Assembly: GCF_042686175.1 (NCBI RefSeq) | Contig: NZ_JBHUOR010000143.1 | Location: 62,001-126,000 of the forward strand | Direction of reading: 5' to 3' | DNA length: 64,000 bases | DNA from: Kurthia populi | GTDB lineage: Bacteria; Bacillota; Bacilli; Bacillales_A; Planococcaceae | Made by a program: the position numbers and the translations under genes | Shown: positions 16,585-25,155 of the stretch, piece by piece | Position numbering within the stretch: position 1 is the first letter of the stretch | Layout of the letters: each line of letters opens with the position of its first letter | The notes under the pieces: generated by a model | The model's input: the letters and a program-made list of their open reading frames with translations, nothing else | What the model was told of the DNA's origin: nothing | Databases searched by the model: none

Positions 16585-17115
16585 ATGACAACAGCTTGCG
16601 TTATTATTGACGTGCAAGGAAAAATTTTATCGGTAATGAATGACCCCGCACAAACATCTGAAAATCTAGTAAAGCTCCTTACGGGTGTCCAAACACTTGG
16701 CATCCCGACCATTTTACTTGAGCAATACCCCGATGGTTTAGGTCCAACAGATGAAGCCATTCAAACGGCTCTACCGCATGTACAGGCTATTGCAAAAACA
16801 TCGTTTAGTGCATATCAAAGCGAGGCATTTATTGCCGCACTTCAAGCAGTTGACGGTTTAGAGCGCATTATTTTATGTGGTATTGAAGCACATATTTGCG
16901 TTTATCAAACCGCACGCGATTTACTGGAGGCTGGGTATATTGTCGAAGTCGTGGCAGATGCGGTCGATTCTCGCACAGCGGATAATAAACAAATCGGCAT
17001 TGATCGGATGGCACAAGAGGGTGCGCTCATTACGAGCGTTGAAATGATTTTGTTTGATGTACTTGGTCATGCAAAGCACCCTCACTTTAAAACGATTAGT
17101 AAGTTAATTAAATAA
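16585..17115 (+). CDS. Isochorismatase-family cysteine hydrolase
   Basis: 176 residues with the D-K-C triad of the family: Asp in VIIDVQGK (about residue 9), Lys in AIAKTSFSAY, and Cys in GIEAHICVYQTARDL. The cis-peptide before the Cys region (CGIEAHICV) is typical. Family members hydrolyse isochorismate, nicotinamide or other amides; this resembles the YcaC-type proteins of unknown substrate. The start ATG comes immediately after a T-run, with its ribosome site buried in a hairpin. It has its own terminator. Confidence 0.85.
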   Translation: MTTACVIIDVQGKILSVMNDPAQTSENLVKLLTGVQTLGIPTILLEQYPDGLGPTDEAIQTALPHVQAIAKTSFSAYQSEAFIAALQAVDGLERIILCGIEAHICVYQTARDLLEAGYIVEVVADAVDSRTADNKQIGIDRMAQEGALITSVEMILFDVLGHAKHPHFKTISKLIK

Positions 17116-17121
17116 TAGAAT

Positions 17122-17152
17122 AAAAAGATTCGGAAATAACCGAATCTTTTTA
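17122..17152 (+). terminator. Terminator after the isochorismatase-like gene
   Basis: AAAAAGATTCGG, AAATAA, CCGAATCTTTTTA. Confidence 0.8.
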
Positions 17153-17193
17153 TATTTTAATACCAAGTTTACTTGTAGGAATAATATTGTATA

Positions 17194-17202
17194 TGTTATA
17201 CT
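17194..17202 (+). promoter_or_regulatory. Extended -10 promoter of the alpha/beta hydrolase gene
   Basis: TGTTATACT, 34 bp before the ATG at 17236; a TTGTAG hexamer lies about 18 bp upstream of TATACT. Confidence 0.45.
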
Positions 17203-17235
17203 GACGCTACAATCATTCGAAAAGGGGTTTTTCAC

Positions 17236-18150
17236 ATGGCATTACATCCAGGTTCTGTTGACTATATCGAGGCACATAAAGGCGTACAATATTACGAACA
17301 AACACCTGAAGAAGCACGCCGCGAGCGCGCACTCGCACCAAAATTTAGCGTGCAGGTTGCAGGTATTCAAACGATTGAGGATCGTGTAATCCCTGTACGT
17401 GACGGCGAAATTAATGTGCGAATTTATACACCTGAGGGCAAAGGTCCCTTCCCTGTCATTGTGTATTATCACGGGGGTGGATGGGTATTTGGTAGCCCCG
17501 AATATGCAGATGGCGGCTGCCGCTATTTAACTGCGGCAACACAGGCAGTTGTTGTAAGCGTTGATTACCGCTTAGCACCTGAATATCCTTTCCCTACACC
17601 TGTAAATGACGCCTATGATGCCCTTGTGTGGGTGCATGAGCATGCAGCGCAATTACATATTGACCAGGAGAATATTACCGTTAGCGGTGATAGTGCTGGT
17701 GGTAATTTGGCAGCAGTTGTTAGTGCATTAAGTGCCGATTATGATGGGCCACCGATTAAACAGCAGGCACTCATCTACCCAGTACTTGATACTGATTTCA
17801 CTGTAGCAAGCTATGATACCTTTGGTGAAAACTATGGCTTAGATAAAGAAGGGATGATTTGGTTTACGGAGCAATATGTCGATGCTGTAAATCAGAAAAA
17901 CTCACTCGTTGCACCACTTCAAGCGAAAAATTTTGCACAGCTACCACGTACACTATTAATTGCGGCACAATATGATGTGCTCGTAGATGAAGGAATTCGT
18001 TATATTGACAATCTTCAGCGAGCTGGTGTACCGGCACAACGCATTGAGCTTGAAGGGCTCATTCATAGCTACTTTAGTAAAATTGAATTTTTCGATACTG
18101 AAACGAAAAAAACAGCCGAGCTAATTGCCAAATTTTTAACACCTTGTTAG
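17236..18150 (+). CDS. Alpha/beta hydrolase, hormone-sensitive-lipase (HSL) type esterase
   Basis: 304 residues. Oxyanion-hole motif HGGGW in YYHGGGWVFGS (about residues 76-85), nucleophile elbow GDSAGG with the catalytic Ser (about 154), Asp in AQYDVLVDEG, and His in GLIHSY: a complete catalytic triad. Enzymes of this family hydrolyse short-chain esters in the cytoplasm. No signal peptide. AAAGGGG lies upstream of the ATG. Monocistronic. The natural substrate cannot be read from the sequence. Confidence 0.9.
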   Translation: MALHPGSVDYIEAHKGVQYYEQTPEEARRERALAPKFSVQVAGIQTIEDRVIPVRDGEINVRIYTPEGKGPFPVIVYYHGGGWVFGSPEYADGGCRYLTAATQAVVVSVDYRLAPEYPFPTPVNDAYDALVWVHEHAAQLHIDQENITVSGDSAGGNLAAVVSALSADYDGPPIKQQALIYPVLDTDFTVASYDTFGENYGLDKEGMIWFTEQYVDAVNQKNSLVAPLQAKNFAQLPRTLLIAAQYDVLVDEGIRYIDNLQRAGVPAQRIELEGLIHSYFSKIEFFDTETKKTAELIAKFLTPC

Positions 18151-18152
18151 TT

Positions 18153-18185
18153 AAAAGAGACCTGTATATATGCGGTCTCTTTTTT
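18153..18185 (+). terminator. Terminator after the esterase gene
   Basis: AAAAGAGACC (18153-18162) pairs with GGTCTCTTTT (18174-18183), T-tailed. Confidence 0.75.
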
Positions 18186-18206
18186 AGTGCAATTATCACA
18201 TTTCAA

Positions 18207-18236
18207 TTGATATTGATTATCACTTTCATTTATAAT
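18207..18236 (+). promoter_or_regulatory. SigA promoter overlapped by a Fur box
   Basis: TTGATA (18207-18212), 18 bp, TATAAT (18231-18236). TGATATTGATTATCA (18208-18222) matches the 7-1-7 Fur box TGATAAT-N-ATTATCA with one mismatch and covers the -35 and spacer, so Fur-iron should block RNA polymerase here. Confidence 0.75.
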
Positions 18237-18268
18237 AGAAGAAATTTGTTAAAGGAGGAATTTTTTCT

Positions 18269-19159
18269 ATGTTAGGGATTTTGTTTTATGCTTACGGTGC
18301 GCCGCAATCCATTGATGATGTGCCCGCTTATTTTGAACACATTATCGGTCGTACACCACCCGCTCCCATGATGGAGAATGTTACACAGCAGTTTAAACAT
18401 TTACAAACAGCGGACCCAATCACGCTGTACGCACCACGCATCGCAGAAGCACTTGAAACGGTACTCAACCAAGACGGCGCGAACACGGTGCGTGTCTACA
18501 ATGCCTATAAGCATACAGCACCATTTACCGATGATGCGATTCAAGCGGCACGTGCTGATGGCTGTACAGAGCTTTTAACGCTGACCGTCAATCCCATTTA
18601 CTCTGCTTCAGGTGGCGGTAGCTTCCATGAAGAAGTAGCTGAAAAAGTAACAGATATGCCCGTTATACCACTGAAAAATTATTATGAAGCGGCATCCATT
18701 GTTGAAATGTATGCACGTCGTGTAAAAGCTGCCTATAATTTCTTACCACGTGAGGCAACGAAAAAAGTGTTTTATACTGTACATAGTCAAATTGTTGACC
18801 AAGAGCGTAATGCGCCATATGTTGCGGCTTTTGAAGCATTCGCGAAACTTGTATCCGAGAAGGCCGGTGTACCCGACTTTGAAGCGGTATATCGTAGCGG
18901 TCGTAAGGGCTGGTTAGACCCAGATGTGAAAGAGGCGATTCGCCGCGATACAGCTGCTGGCTTTGATGGCTTTGTGACATGTGAATTATTATCGATTGTT
19001 CCAGATATGGAGTCTTTCTTTGAAATCGGACGTGACTGCAAAGTATTATGCGATGAATTACAAGTTGCTTTCGTCCAAAGTGAATTCATCGGCGATAGTT
19101 TTGATGGTATCATGGCCCTTGCCAATGAAATTAAACAGCTTCATTATGCAAAAATTTAG
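18269..19159 (+). CDS. Divergent ferrochelatase-like protein (CpfC/HemH family)
   Basis: 296 residues aligning along its length with B. subtilis HemH as I recall it: YAYGAP near the N-terminus (Tyr9), YKHTAPF (80-86), VHS with His172 for the metal-binding His183, WLDPDV (215-220) and Glu248 for Glu264. It differs at several sites: PHFS reads PIYS, and ADHLE reads PDMES. The two key metal-site residues are kept, so iron chelation chemistry is possible. A Fur-controlled promoter means expression rises when iron is low, odd for an enzyme that consumes iron. A paralogue that pulls iron out of heme or acts on another porphyrin is possible. GGAGGA precedes the ATG. Whether another hemH exists is not visible here. 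Confidence 0.75.
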   Translation: MLGILFYAYGAPQSIDDVPAYFEHIIGRTPPAPMMENVTQQFKHLQTADPITLYAPRIAEALETVLNQDGANTVRVYNAYKHTAPFTDDAIQAARADGCTELLTLTVNPIYSASGGGSFHEEVAEKVTDMPVIPLKNYYEAASIVEMYARRVKAAYNFLPREATKKVFYTVHSQIVDQERNAPYVAAFEAFAKLVSEKAGVPDFEAVYRSGRKGWLDPDVKEAIRRDTAAGFDGFVTCELLSIVPDMESFFEIGRDCKVLCDELQVAFVQSEFIGDSFDGIMALANEIKQLHYAKI

Positions 19160-19218
19160 ATATTTCAAATAATTAAGTGGTACAATAAAGTGGAATTGAT
19201 CGTAAAGGGGATTTTAAA

Positions 19219-19692
19219 ATGTCAAAAGATAAAACAAATGTCGAGAGCTTCGACCTAGATCACACAAAGGTGCAAGCGCCCTACGTACGACTTGCTGGTA
19301 CCAAAACGGGACAGCACGGCGATGTCGTAACGAAATACGACGTGCGCTTCAAGCAGCCAAATAAGGAACATATGGACATGCCTGCCCTCCACTCACTTGA
19401 GCATTTAACAGCTGACCGTATTCGCAATCATTCAGATCAAATTATCGATTGGTCGCCAATGGGCTGTCAAACAGGCTTTTATGTATCACTCATTAACCAC
19501 AATGATTATGAAGATGTATTAACAATTTTAGAAGCAACGATGAAAGATGTACTAGAAGCTGACAGCGTGCCTGCTTGTAATGAAGTACAATGTGGCTGGG
19601 CAGCAAGCCATAGCTTAGAAGGCGCAAAACAATTAGCACAGCAATTTTTAGATAAACGCGATGAATGGACACAAGTATTCGCCACTGAATAA
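19219..19692 (+). CDS. luxS: S-ribosylhomocysteine lyase
   Basis: 157 residues. LuxS cleaves S-ribosylhomocysteine to homocysteine and the autoinducer-2 precursor. The metal site is H58 and H62 in HSLEH, plus C125 in NEVQCG; E61 and C83 (GCQTG) are the acid/base residues. Compared with B. subtilis, about five residues are missing between HSLEH and SPMGCQ and a few are added at the N-terminus. AAAGGGG lies upstream of the ATG. It is 59 bp after the ferrochelatase gene, with no terminator between them, so it may also be read from the Fur-controlled promoter. Confidence 0.97.
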   Translation: MSKDKTNVESFDLDHTKVQAPYVRLAGTKTGQHGDVVTKYDVRFKQPNKEHMDMPALHSLEHLTADRIRNHSDQIIDWSPMGCQTGFYVSLINHNDYEDVLTILEATMKDVLEADSVPACNEVQCGWAASHSLEGAKQLAQQFLDKRDEWTQVFATE

Positions 19693-19701
19693 CGAACTAT
19701 C

Positions 19702-19740
19702 AAAAAGCAGCACGCGCATAATCGCACGTGCTGCTTTTAT
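19702..19740. terminator. Bidirectional terminator between luxS and the flavin reductase gene
   Basis: AAAAGCAGCACG pairs with CGTGCTGCTTTT around a short loop, with A and T runs on either side. Confidence 0.8.
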
Positions 19741-20349
19741 TTATTTTGGACGTGCGCGTGTAAAAATATCGCCAAGCTTCGCATAATGATTACCTGCTAA
19801 ACGGCTCACGGCTTGAAGCCCATGCTCATCGACATAGCCTTTTTCCACATCATAATATGCTTCCTCTATATGAAAGCGCTCGACTTTTACGATAAATAAA
19901 TCAAATGTCGGATATTCATCAAGTGTGACCGCTTTTTCAAGCGTACATTCCATACGAAACGGTGCCTCTAAAATTCCTGGTACATCGATTACCTCACTAG
20001 CTACTTCCGTTAAATTCGTCCGCGCAAGCTCACTGTCATTATAGGCTAAACTAGCGGCCGTTTCATTGACCATATCTACATTTTGCTCACTCGTTAAATG
20101 CACGACTAATTGCTTTATCGCATAAATATTACGAGCCGTATCTTTTGGTTGCCCGTCTTTTCGTTGCACAGATATGGAGATTAGCGGCGGATTGGCTGAT
20201 ACAATATTGAAATAGCTAAATGGTGCCGCATTAACAATTCCCTCTGATGATTTTGTTGTCACAAAAGCAATGGGACGCGGAATAATGGCCCCTGTCATTA
20301 ACTTATAATTTTCGCGTTCTGTACGCTCGTTTGGATTTATTGAAAGCAT
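19741..20349 (-). CDS. Flavin reductase-like FMN-binding protein
   Basis: 202 residues of the split-barrel flavin reductase family (DIM6/NTAB): the pattern MTGAIIPRPIAFVTTKSSEGIVNAAPFSYFN binds FMN, followed by NPPLISISVQRK and KDTARNI. Such proteins reduce flavin for partner monooxygenases or act alone. No partner oxygenase lies nearby. AAAGGAG is 7 nt upstream of the ATG. The acyl-CoA ligase gene follows upstream on the same strand after a terminator, so they are separate units. Confidence 0.88.
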   Translation of the reverse strand: MLSINPNERTERENYKLMTGAIIPRPIAFVTTKSSEGIVNAAPFSYFNIVSANPPLISISVQRKDGQPKDTARNIYAIKQLVVHLTSEQNVDMVNETAASLAYNDSELARTNLTEVASEVIDVPGILEAPFRMECTLEKAVTLDEYPTFDLFIVKVERFHIEEAYYDVEKGYVDEHGLQAVSRLAGNHYAKLGDIFTRARPK

Positions 20350-20377
20350 ATCATCACTCCTTTATGTCAGCATAACA

Positions 20378-20414
20378 AAAAAGAAGAGAGACAGCTATTT
20401 AGTTGTCCCTCTTC
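20378..20414 (-). terminator. Terminator of the acyl-CoA ligase gene
   Basis: On the minus strand, GAAGAGGGACAA pairs with TTGTCCCTCTTC's counterpart GAGAGACAG arm with one mismatch, followed by TTCTTTTTTG. Confidence 0.65.
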
Positions 20415-20421
20415 ATGATTT

Positions 20422-21948
20422 TTAAGATAGTTTTTGTAGTTCGCGGCGCAAGATTTTACCGGTTGCATTTTTCGGTAGCTCTTCTAAAAAGGCAACGCGA
20501 CGTGGCACTTTATATTTTGCTAAATGCTCACGACAATATGCGATTACTTCTTCTTCCGCCAAGGCATCCTCTGTTTTGACAACATACGCCATCACAATCT
20601 CTCCTTGCTCTGGGTCCGGCATCCCGACCGCAGCAGCCTCGGCGATTGCTGGATGCTCATACAGTACCTCTTCTACTTCTCGTGGGTAAACATTGTACCC
20701 ACCGACAATAATGACTTCTTTTTTGCGGTCGACAATGTAGAAATAGCCTTCTTCATCACGACGCGCAAGATCGCCCGTATGGAGCCATCCATCTTTTAGG
20801 GCCGCAGCTGTTGCATCTGGCATTTTATAATACCCCTTCATGACATTTGGTCCCTTCACGACAAGCTCCCCAACTTGTCCGACCGGTACATCATGACCAT
20901 CTGGGTCCACAACACGATTTTCGACATTGACGATTGATAGACCAATTGAACCTGCTTTATTTGGTCGGTCAATTGGATTGAAGCACGTCACCGGAGAGGC
21001 TTCTGATAAGCCATAGCCTTCACGAATCTTCACATCATATTTCGCTTCAAAATCATGTAATAATGCGACTGGTAGTGATGACCCGCCTGAAATCCATAAA
21101 CGAACACTTTGCATATCTTCCTTGGTCGCACCAAGGAATTGATATAAGAAATTAAACATCGTTGGCACGCCAGCAAACATTGTCGCATTATATTTTTTAA
21201 TAATACGCGTCACTTCTGCTGGGCTAAACTGTGGCACAATAAGCAATGTCCCACCTTGAATAAGCGGTGCATTTAATGCCACTGTTAAGCAGAATACGTG
21301 GAACATCGGCAGTGTCGTTACAACGCGATCATCATGACGAATATCTAAATATTTCCCAACATCACTTGCGTTAGCATATAAATTATCATGCGTTAGCATC
21401 ACACCTTTTGGCTTTCCTGTCGTGCCGGATGTGTATAAAATAATTGCCGTATCGTCACCGACTGTCTCGATATCTTCTAGTGGATGCGTTTGTTGCATAA
21501 ATGACATAAACGGAATAAACTTTTCAGCCACTGGACTCGTCGCCCAGCTCGTATCCGGTGTTGTTTCACAAATGATATATGTTTCCGTATACGTGCTATT
21601 CTCTAATTTTTCAATAACTGGCACGACACGGTCTAATGCAACAACCACACGTACGTCGCCATCATTTAAAATGTATGAAATCTCATCCGCTGTGTAGATG
21701 GGATTAATCGGAATAACGGTAATGCCTGCACGGAATGCCCCATATAACGCCACGATATAATGCGGTGAATTCCCTAATAATAGCGCTATATGGTCCCCTT
21801 TTTGTAAGCCTAGATGCTGAAGTCCTGCTGCAAAACGACTAATCTGTGCATCAAGCTCTTGATACGTCGTTCCTTGGTCCATAAAAACATACGCATGTTT
21901 ATCCGCACACTCGCGGGCTGTTTCCGTAAAACGCGTTGATAAATTCAT
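20422..21948 (-). CDS. lcfB: Long-chain fatty-acid-CoA ligase
   Basis: 508 residues of the AMP-forming synthetase family: P-loop-like YTSGTTGKPKGVMLTH (about 165-180), GYGLSEASPV, GWLHTGDLARRDEEGYFYIVDRKKE and the C-terminal catalytic Lys in PKNATGKILRREL. It activates fatty acids with ATP and CoA for beta-oxidation or lipid remodelling. Length and motifs resemble B. subtilis LcfB (YhfL). AAGGGGGAA precedes the ATG. Chain-length preference cannot be read from the sequence; medium-chain or aryl acids are possible. Confidence 0.85.
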   Translation of the reverse strand: MNLSTRFTETARECADKHAYVFMDQGTTYQELDAQISRFAAGLQHLGLQKGDHIALLLGNSPHYIVALYGAFRAGITVIPINPIYTADEISYILNDGDVRVVVALDRVVPVIEKLENSTYTETYIICETTPDTSWATSPVAEKFIPFMSFMQQTHPLEDIETVGDDTAIILYTSGTTGKPKGVMLTHDNLYANASDVGKYLDIRHDDRVVTTLPMFHVFCLTVALNAPLIQGGTLLIVPQFSPAEVTRIIKKYNATMFAGVPTMFNFLYQFLGATKEDMQSVRLWISGGSSLPVALLHDFEAKYDVKIREGYGLSEASPVTCFNPIDRPNKAGSIGLSIVNVENRVVDPDGHDVPVGQVGELVVKGPNVMKGYYKMPDATAAALKDGWLHTGDLARRDEEGYFYIVDRKKEVIIVGGYNVYPREVEEVLYEHPAIAEAAAVGMPDPEQGEIVMAYVVKTEDALAEEEVIAYCREHLAKYKVPRRVAFLEELPKNATGKILRRELQKLS

Positions 21949-22064
21949 GTTTGTTCCCCCTTATATGGAATGAATGGCTATTCACATTCCATATTATAAT
22001 CTAATTTACTAAAAAAGGAAAACAAAAAATATGTATTAAAGAGAATTTTTTTGATTATAAAAGA

Positions 22065-22102
22065 AAAAACGAGAAATGCATAAAATGCAGCCCTCGTTTT
22101 TC
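22065..22102 (-). terminator. Terminator after rnz
   Basis: AAAAACGAG with inner TGCA pairs with TGCA and CTCGTTTTT on the other side, directly before the rnz stop; reads as a terminator for the minus strand. Confidence 0.65.
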
Positions 22103-22103
22103 A

Positions 22104-23042
22104 TTATTTTTCAATTAACTGACGTTGATGCCATTCAAACGTGCGAAAGTCCGATACTAAGTATGTTTTTTCATGAATAGCACGCGCTTCTTTCGTCATG
22201 CGCGCTAAATCCTTCGCTAAGAAACGGGCGCTTAAATGATTTAACAACAAGGTACCAACACCTGCTTGCTGCGCAACCGTTGCCGCCTCTATATTCGTCG
22301 AATGACCATATTGGCGTGCAAGCTTTGCTGTCGCATGGTCAAATGTCGATTCATGCACCAAGACATCCGCTTGCTGTGCTAATGCTAATGCATTGTCACA
22401 TTGGCGTGTGTCGCCTAAAATGGTCACAATAAAGCCTGGCTGCGGCTCGCTTAAAACATCGACACTACGAACAGCGGTCCCGTCTTCTAGTACAATGTCT
22501 TGCCCAGCTTTTAAGCGGCCAAGTAGCGGCCCCTTTGGGACACCAAGTGCAGTTGCTTTTTTAATATCTAGTGCCCCTGCTAACGGCTTTTGCTCGATAC
22601 GGTAGCCGAAGCAAGGGACTACGTGCTGTAGTGGCATCGCACGTACGATAAATTGCTCGTTTTCAAACACAATACCTTCCTCTACTTCAACAAATTCAAG
22701 CGGATAGGTTAAATGCGTGCCAGTGACATCATTTGTCATCTCTACCCATTCTTTCAATCCTTTTGGCCCGTAAATCGTTAGCGGTGTATCACCACCTAAG
22801 AAAGAGCGCGAGCCGATAAATCCTGGCAACCCATAAATATGGTCGCCATGTAAATGCGTCACAAAAATCTTATCAATTTTACGTGGCTTAATGGTCGTTT
22901 CTAAAATTTGATGCTGGGTTGCTTCGCCACAATCAAATAACCATATCGTTCCTAGTTCATCTAATAATTTCATAACGAGCGCACTTGTCTTACGCTCCTT
23001 TGAGGGCATTCCTGCACCTGTCCCTAAAAATTGTAGTTGCAT
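22104..23042 (-). CDS. rnz: Ribonuclease Z
   Basis: 312 residues. A metallo-beta-lactamase endonuclease that removes the 3' trailer from tRNA precursors. FLGTGAGMPSKERKTSAL opens the protein, the zinc motif HLHGDHIYGLPG (about residues 62-73) holds the catalytic Asp, and LGDTR, VHESTF and the final NHLSARF follow in the usual order. A flexible-arm-like GxP insertion lies around 155-175. AGTAGGAA lies upstream of the ATG. It sits 8 nt after dinB; in B. subtilis the same pair is yqjK and yqjH. Confidence 0.95.
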   Translation of the reverse strand: MQLQFLGTGAGMPSKERKTSALVMKLLDELGTIWLFDCGEATQHQILETTIKPRKIDKIFVTHLHGDHIYGLPGFIGSRSFLGGDTPLTIYGPKGLKEWVEMTNDVTGTHLTYPLEFVEVEEGIVFENEQFIVRAMPLQHVVPCFGYRIEQKPLAGALDIKKATALGVPKGPLLGRLKAGQDIVLEDGTAVRSVDVLSEPQPGFIVTILGDTRQCDNALALAQQADVLVHESTFDHATAKLARQYGHSTNIEAATVAQQAGVGTLLLNHLSARFLAKDLARMTKEARAIHEKTYLVSDFRTFEWHQRQLIEK

Positions 23043-23050
23043 TGTCGTTC

Positions 23051-24277
23051 CTACTTTCTATGATCATCTAAAAAATCTTTTGAAAAACTCGTTGGTGCAT
23101 CATATGTCGATTTTTTCACACGTACACCACGCACAATAATATCTTGTCCAAATTTATCGCGTAATTCATTCATAATATTCATAACTGGCTCATCTCGCAC
23201 ATGGTCCGTAAATGTAAATAAATCGAGCTGTTCCATACGTTGCTGACGATTCTCGACCTGGCTAATACTGACGCCAACTAATCGTAGCGGCGCACCATTC
23301 CAGTGCTTGGTCGCGAGCTCTTTCGCCTCACGTGCAATATCATGCTGCTCATAAATTGCATTGACGAGCGTCTTACTACGTGTCGTCTGCTTCCAATCGG
23401 CGCTACGAAGCTGAATGGATATGGTTTTCCCTGCAAGATTTTTTGCTTGTAGGCGATTGGCTACACGCTGTGATAGCTGTGAAATCACGTCATTTAGCTT
23501 GCGCTCAGACAAAATATTTTCTGAAAGTGTTGTCGAATTACCAACAGATTTCGTATCATATATCGAAGTTGGGTCAACTGCACGATTGTCGATACCATAT
23601 GCCTTTTCACGCATCCGTACACCATTTTTTCCAAACCAAGCACGAATATCTACTTCACTCGTAGCCGCTAAATCCCCAATTGTTTTAATATTGTGTGCCG
23701 CGAGCTTTTCTGCTGTACGCTTGCCAACGCCATGCATTTCAATAACTGGCTTAGGCCATAAAACAGCTTCAACTTGACGCTTTCGAAGTACGGTAATGCC
23801 CATCGGCTTTTTCATATCGGATGCCATTTTTGCTAAAAATTTATTTGGCGCAATGCCAATTGAACACGGCAAATCAAGCTCCTTTTTCAAGCGCTGTTGA
23901 ATGTCCTCAGCAAGATTTAACGCATCTGCTCCGTGGACAATCGCCGTCACATCCATATAGCCTTCATCAATCGATACCGGCTCTACCAAATCCGTATACT
24001 CCCGTAGTATCGTAAACATCGCATTCGATGCGGCGCGGTACCGCTCAAAATTAGGCTTTAGCATAATCAATTCCGGGCATTGCTTACGCGCTTCTGTTAC
24101 GCGCATCGTCGTATAAACCCCTCGTGCACGCGCTTCATAGGAACATGTCACAACAACTCCTCGCCGCTCTTTTGGGTCACCACCAACTGCAATCGGTTTG
24201 CCTTTTAGCGCTGGATTAATTGCTTGTTCAACCGATGCATAAAAACAGTTCATATCAATATGGAATAAAATGGCCAT
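23051..24277 (-). CDS. dinB: DNA polymerase IV
   Basis: 408 residues of the Y-family translesion polymerase. Catalytic acids are in FHIDMNCFYASVEQ (residues 5-18) and SIDEGYMD; the HhH motif GVGKRTAEKLAAHNI lies near 180-195. It copies past damaged bases and has no proofreading. The ATG at 24277 follows CGGGAGGAA; 39 upstream codons in the same frame run back through the promoter and are not coding. The gene begins 13 nt downstream of a LexA box, so it should be SOS induced. Forms a unit with rnz. Confidence 0.95.
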   Translation of the reverse strand: MAILFHIDMNCFYASVEQAINPALKGKPIAVGGDPKERRGVVVTCSYEARARGVYTTMRVTEARKQCPELIMLKPNFERYRAASNAMFTILREYTDLVEPVSIDEGYMDVTAIVHGADALNLAEDIQQRLKKELDLPCSIGIAPNKFLAKMASDMKKPMGITVLRKRQVEAVLWPKPVIEMHGVGKRTAEKLAAHNIKTIGDLAATSEVDIRAWFGKNGVRMREKAYGIDNRAVDPTSIYDTKSVGNSTTLSENILSERKLNDVISQLSQRVANRLQAKNLAGKTISIQLRSADWKQTTRSKTLVNAIYEQHDIAREAKELATKHWNGAPLRLVGVSISQVENRQQRMEQLDLFTFTDHVRDEPVMNIMNELRDKFGQDIIVRGVRVKKSTYDAPTSFSKDFLDDHRK

Positions 24278-24289
24278 AGAGATTCCTCC

Positions 24290-24319
24290 CGAACTTTTGT
24301 TCTTATTTTTATTATAACA
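24290..24319 (-). promoter_or_regulatory. dinB promoter with a LexA (SOS) box
   Basis: On the minus strand TGTTATAAT (24319-24311) is a perfect extended -10. AGAACAAAAGTTCG (24303-24290) matches the Gram-positive LexA/DinR box CGAAC-N4-GTTCG at 9 of 10 fixed positions and lies over the expected transcription start. Confidence 0.75.
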
Positions 24320-25142
24320 TTTGAAACTGCTTCGGTGTAATATCATATGCTTCTTTGAATTTTTGAATAAAATAGCTTGCACTTGAAAAACCAATTTCTA
24401 GTGCAATATCCGTTACGGCTTCATCTGTATGCTGCAGTAATTCCCTACTTTTCTCTAAACGATACTTTAAAATATATTGAAAAGGGGTCATCTGAAGCGA
24501 TTTCTTGAAGAGACGAATCGTTTCACTAGTGCTTAAATACACGACGCCCGCAAGTTCATCAAGCGTTAGCTTCTCCGTATAATGGATATGAATATACACT
24601 AGTAGTTCTTTTAAGCGCTCATCAAATGCCGGCTTTGTCACGCCTTTTTCAGCATGTGTACAGAGCAAATGAGCGACTTTAACAAAATCATCGTAAATGG
24701 TAAATTCATCGTCGCTCGCCATTGCATGTGCGATGATGGCTAAACATTCCTGTTGCCATCCATCATCTGTTAGTAATACATATCCATGCTTTGGCCCACG
24801 TTGTTCAAAGCATTGACGTAAAAAACGCGGCAATAAATCTGGTTGAATATTCCAACAGCGGTATCTCGCGTCGTCCGTTAGCGCATACGCTTCATGCACA
24901 ACACCTGAATGAATCCACAAACCTTGACCCGCTTCAATCGTATGTACATCTCCTTGAACATGCATTTCGACACTGCCCGCTTCAACAATTTGCATTTGCC
25001 ATTCATCATGCCAATGAAGTGGTATATAGCCTACGCTATTTGCGACAATCAACGTATTATAAACAATCGATGGAAATTCTGGGTTGTCATACAGTACTTG
25101 TTCCTGACCGAAAGGATTAATCGGGATATTACGTCGTTGCAT
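24312..25142 (-). CDS. AraC-family transcriptional regulator
   Basis: 276 residues: an N-terminal cupin ligand-binding domain (WHDEWQMQIVEAGSVEM, about 45-60, and GLWIHSGVVHEAY) and a C-terminal double helix-turn-helix (about 175-276; LTLDELAGVVYLSTSETIRLFKK, then VTDIALEIGFSSASYFIQKFKEAYDITPKQF). The ATG at 25142 is chosen because GAGGTGAG lies just upstream; the GTG three codons earlier overlaps that site. Its stop codon overlaps the dinB -10 region. It is divergent from an EamA exporter with 102 bp between, and two identical 12-bp direct repeats in that gap are likely its binding sites. The effector is unknown. Confidence 0.9.
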   Translation of the reverse strand: MQRRNIPINPFGQEQVLYDNPEFPSIVYNTLIVANSVGYIPLHWHDEWQMQIVEAGSVEMHVQGDVHTIEAGQGLWIHSGVVHEAYALTDDARYRCWNIQPDLLPRFLRQCFEQRGPKHGYVLLTDDGWQQECLAIIAHAMASDDEFTIYDDFVKVAHLLCTHAEKGVTKPAFDERLKELLVYIHIHYTEKLTLDELAGVVYLSTSETIRLFKKSLQMTPFQYILKYRLEKSRELLQHTDEAVTDIALEIGFSSASYFIQKFKEAYDITPKQFQML

Positions 25143-25155
25143 GTTGCTCACCTCA

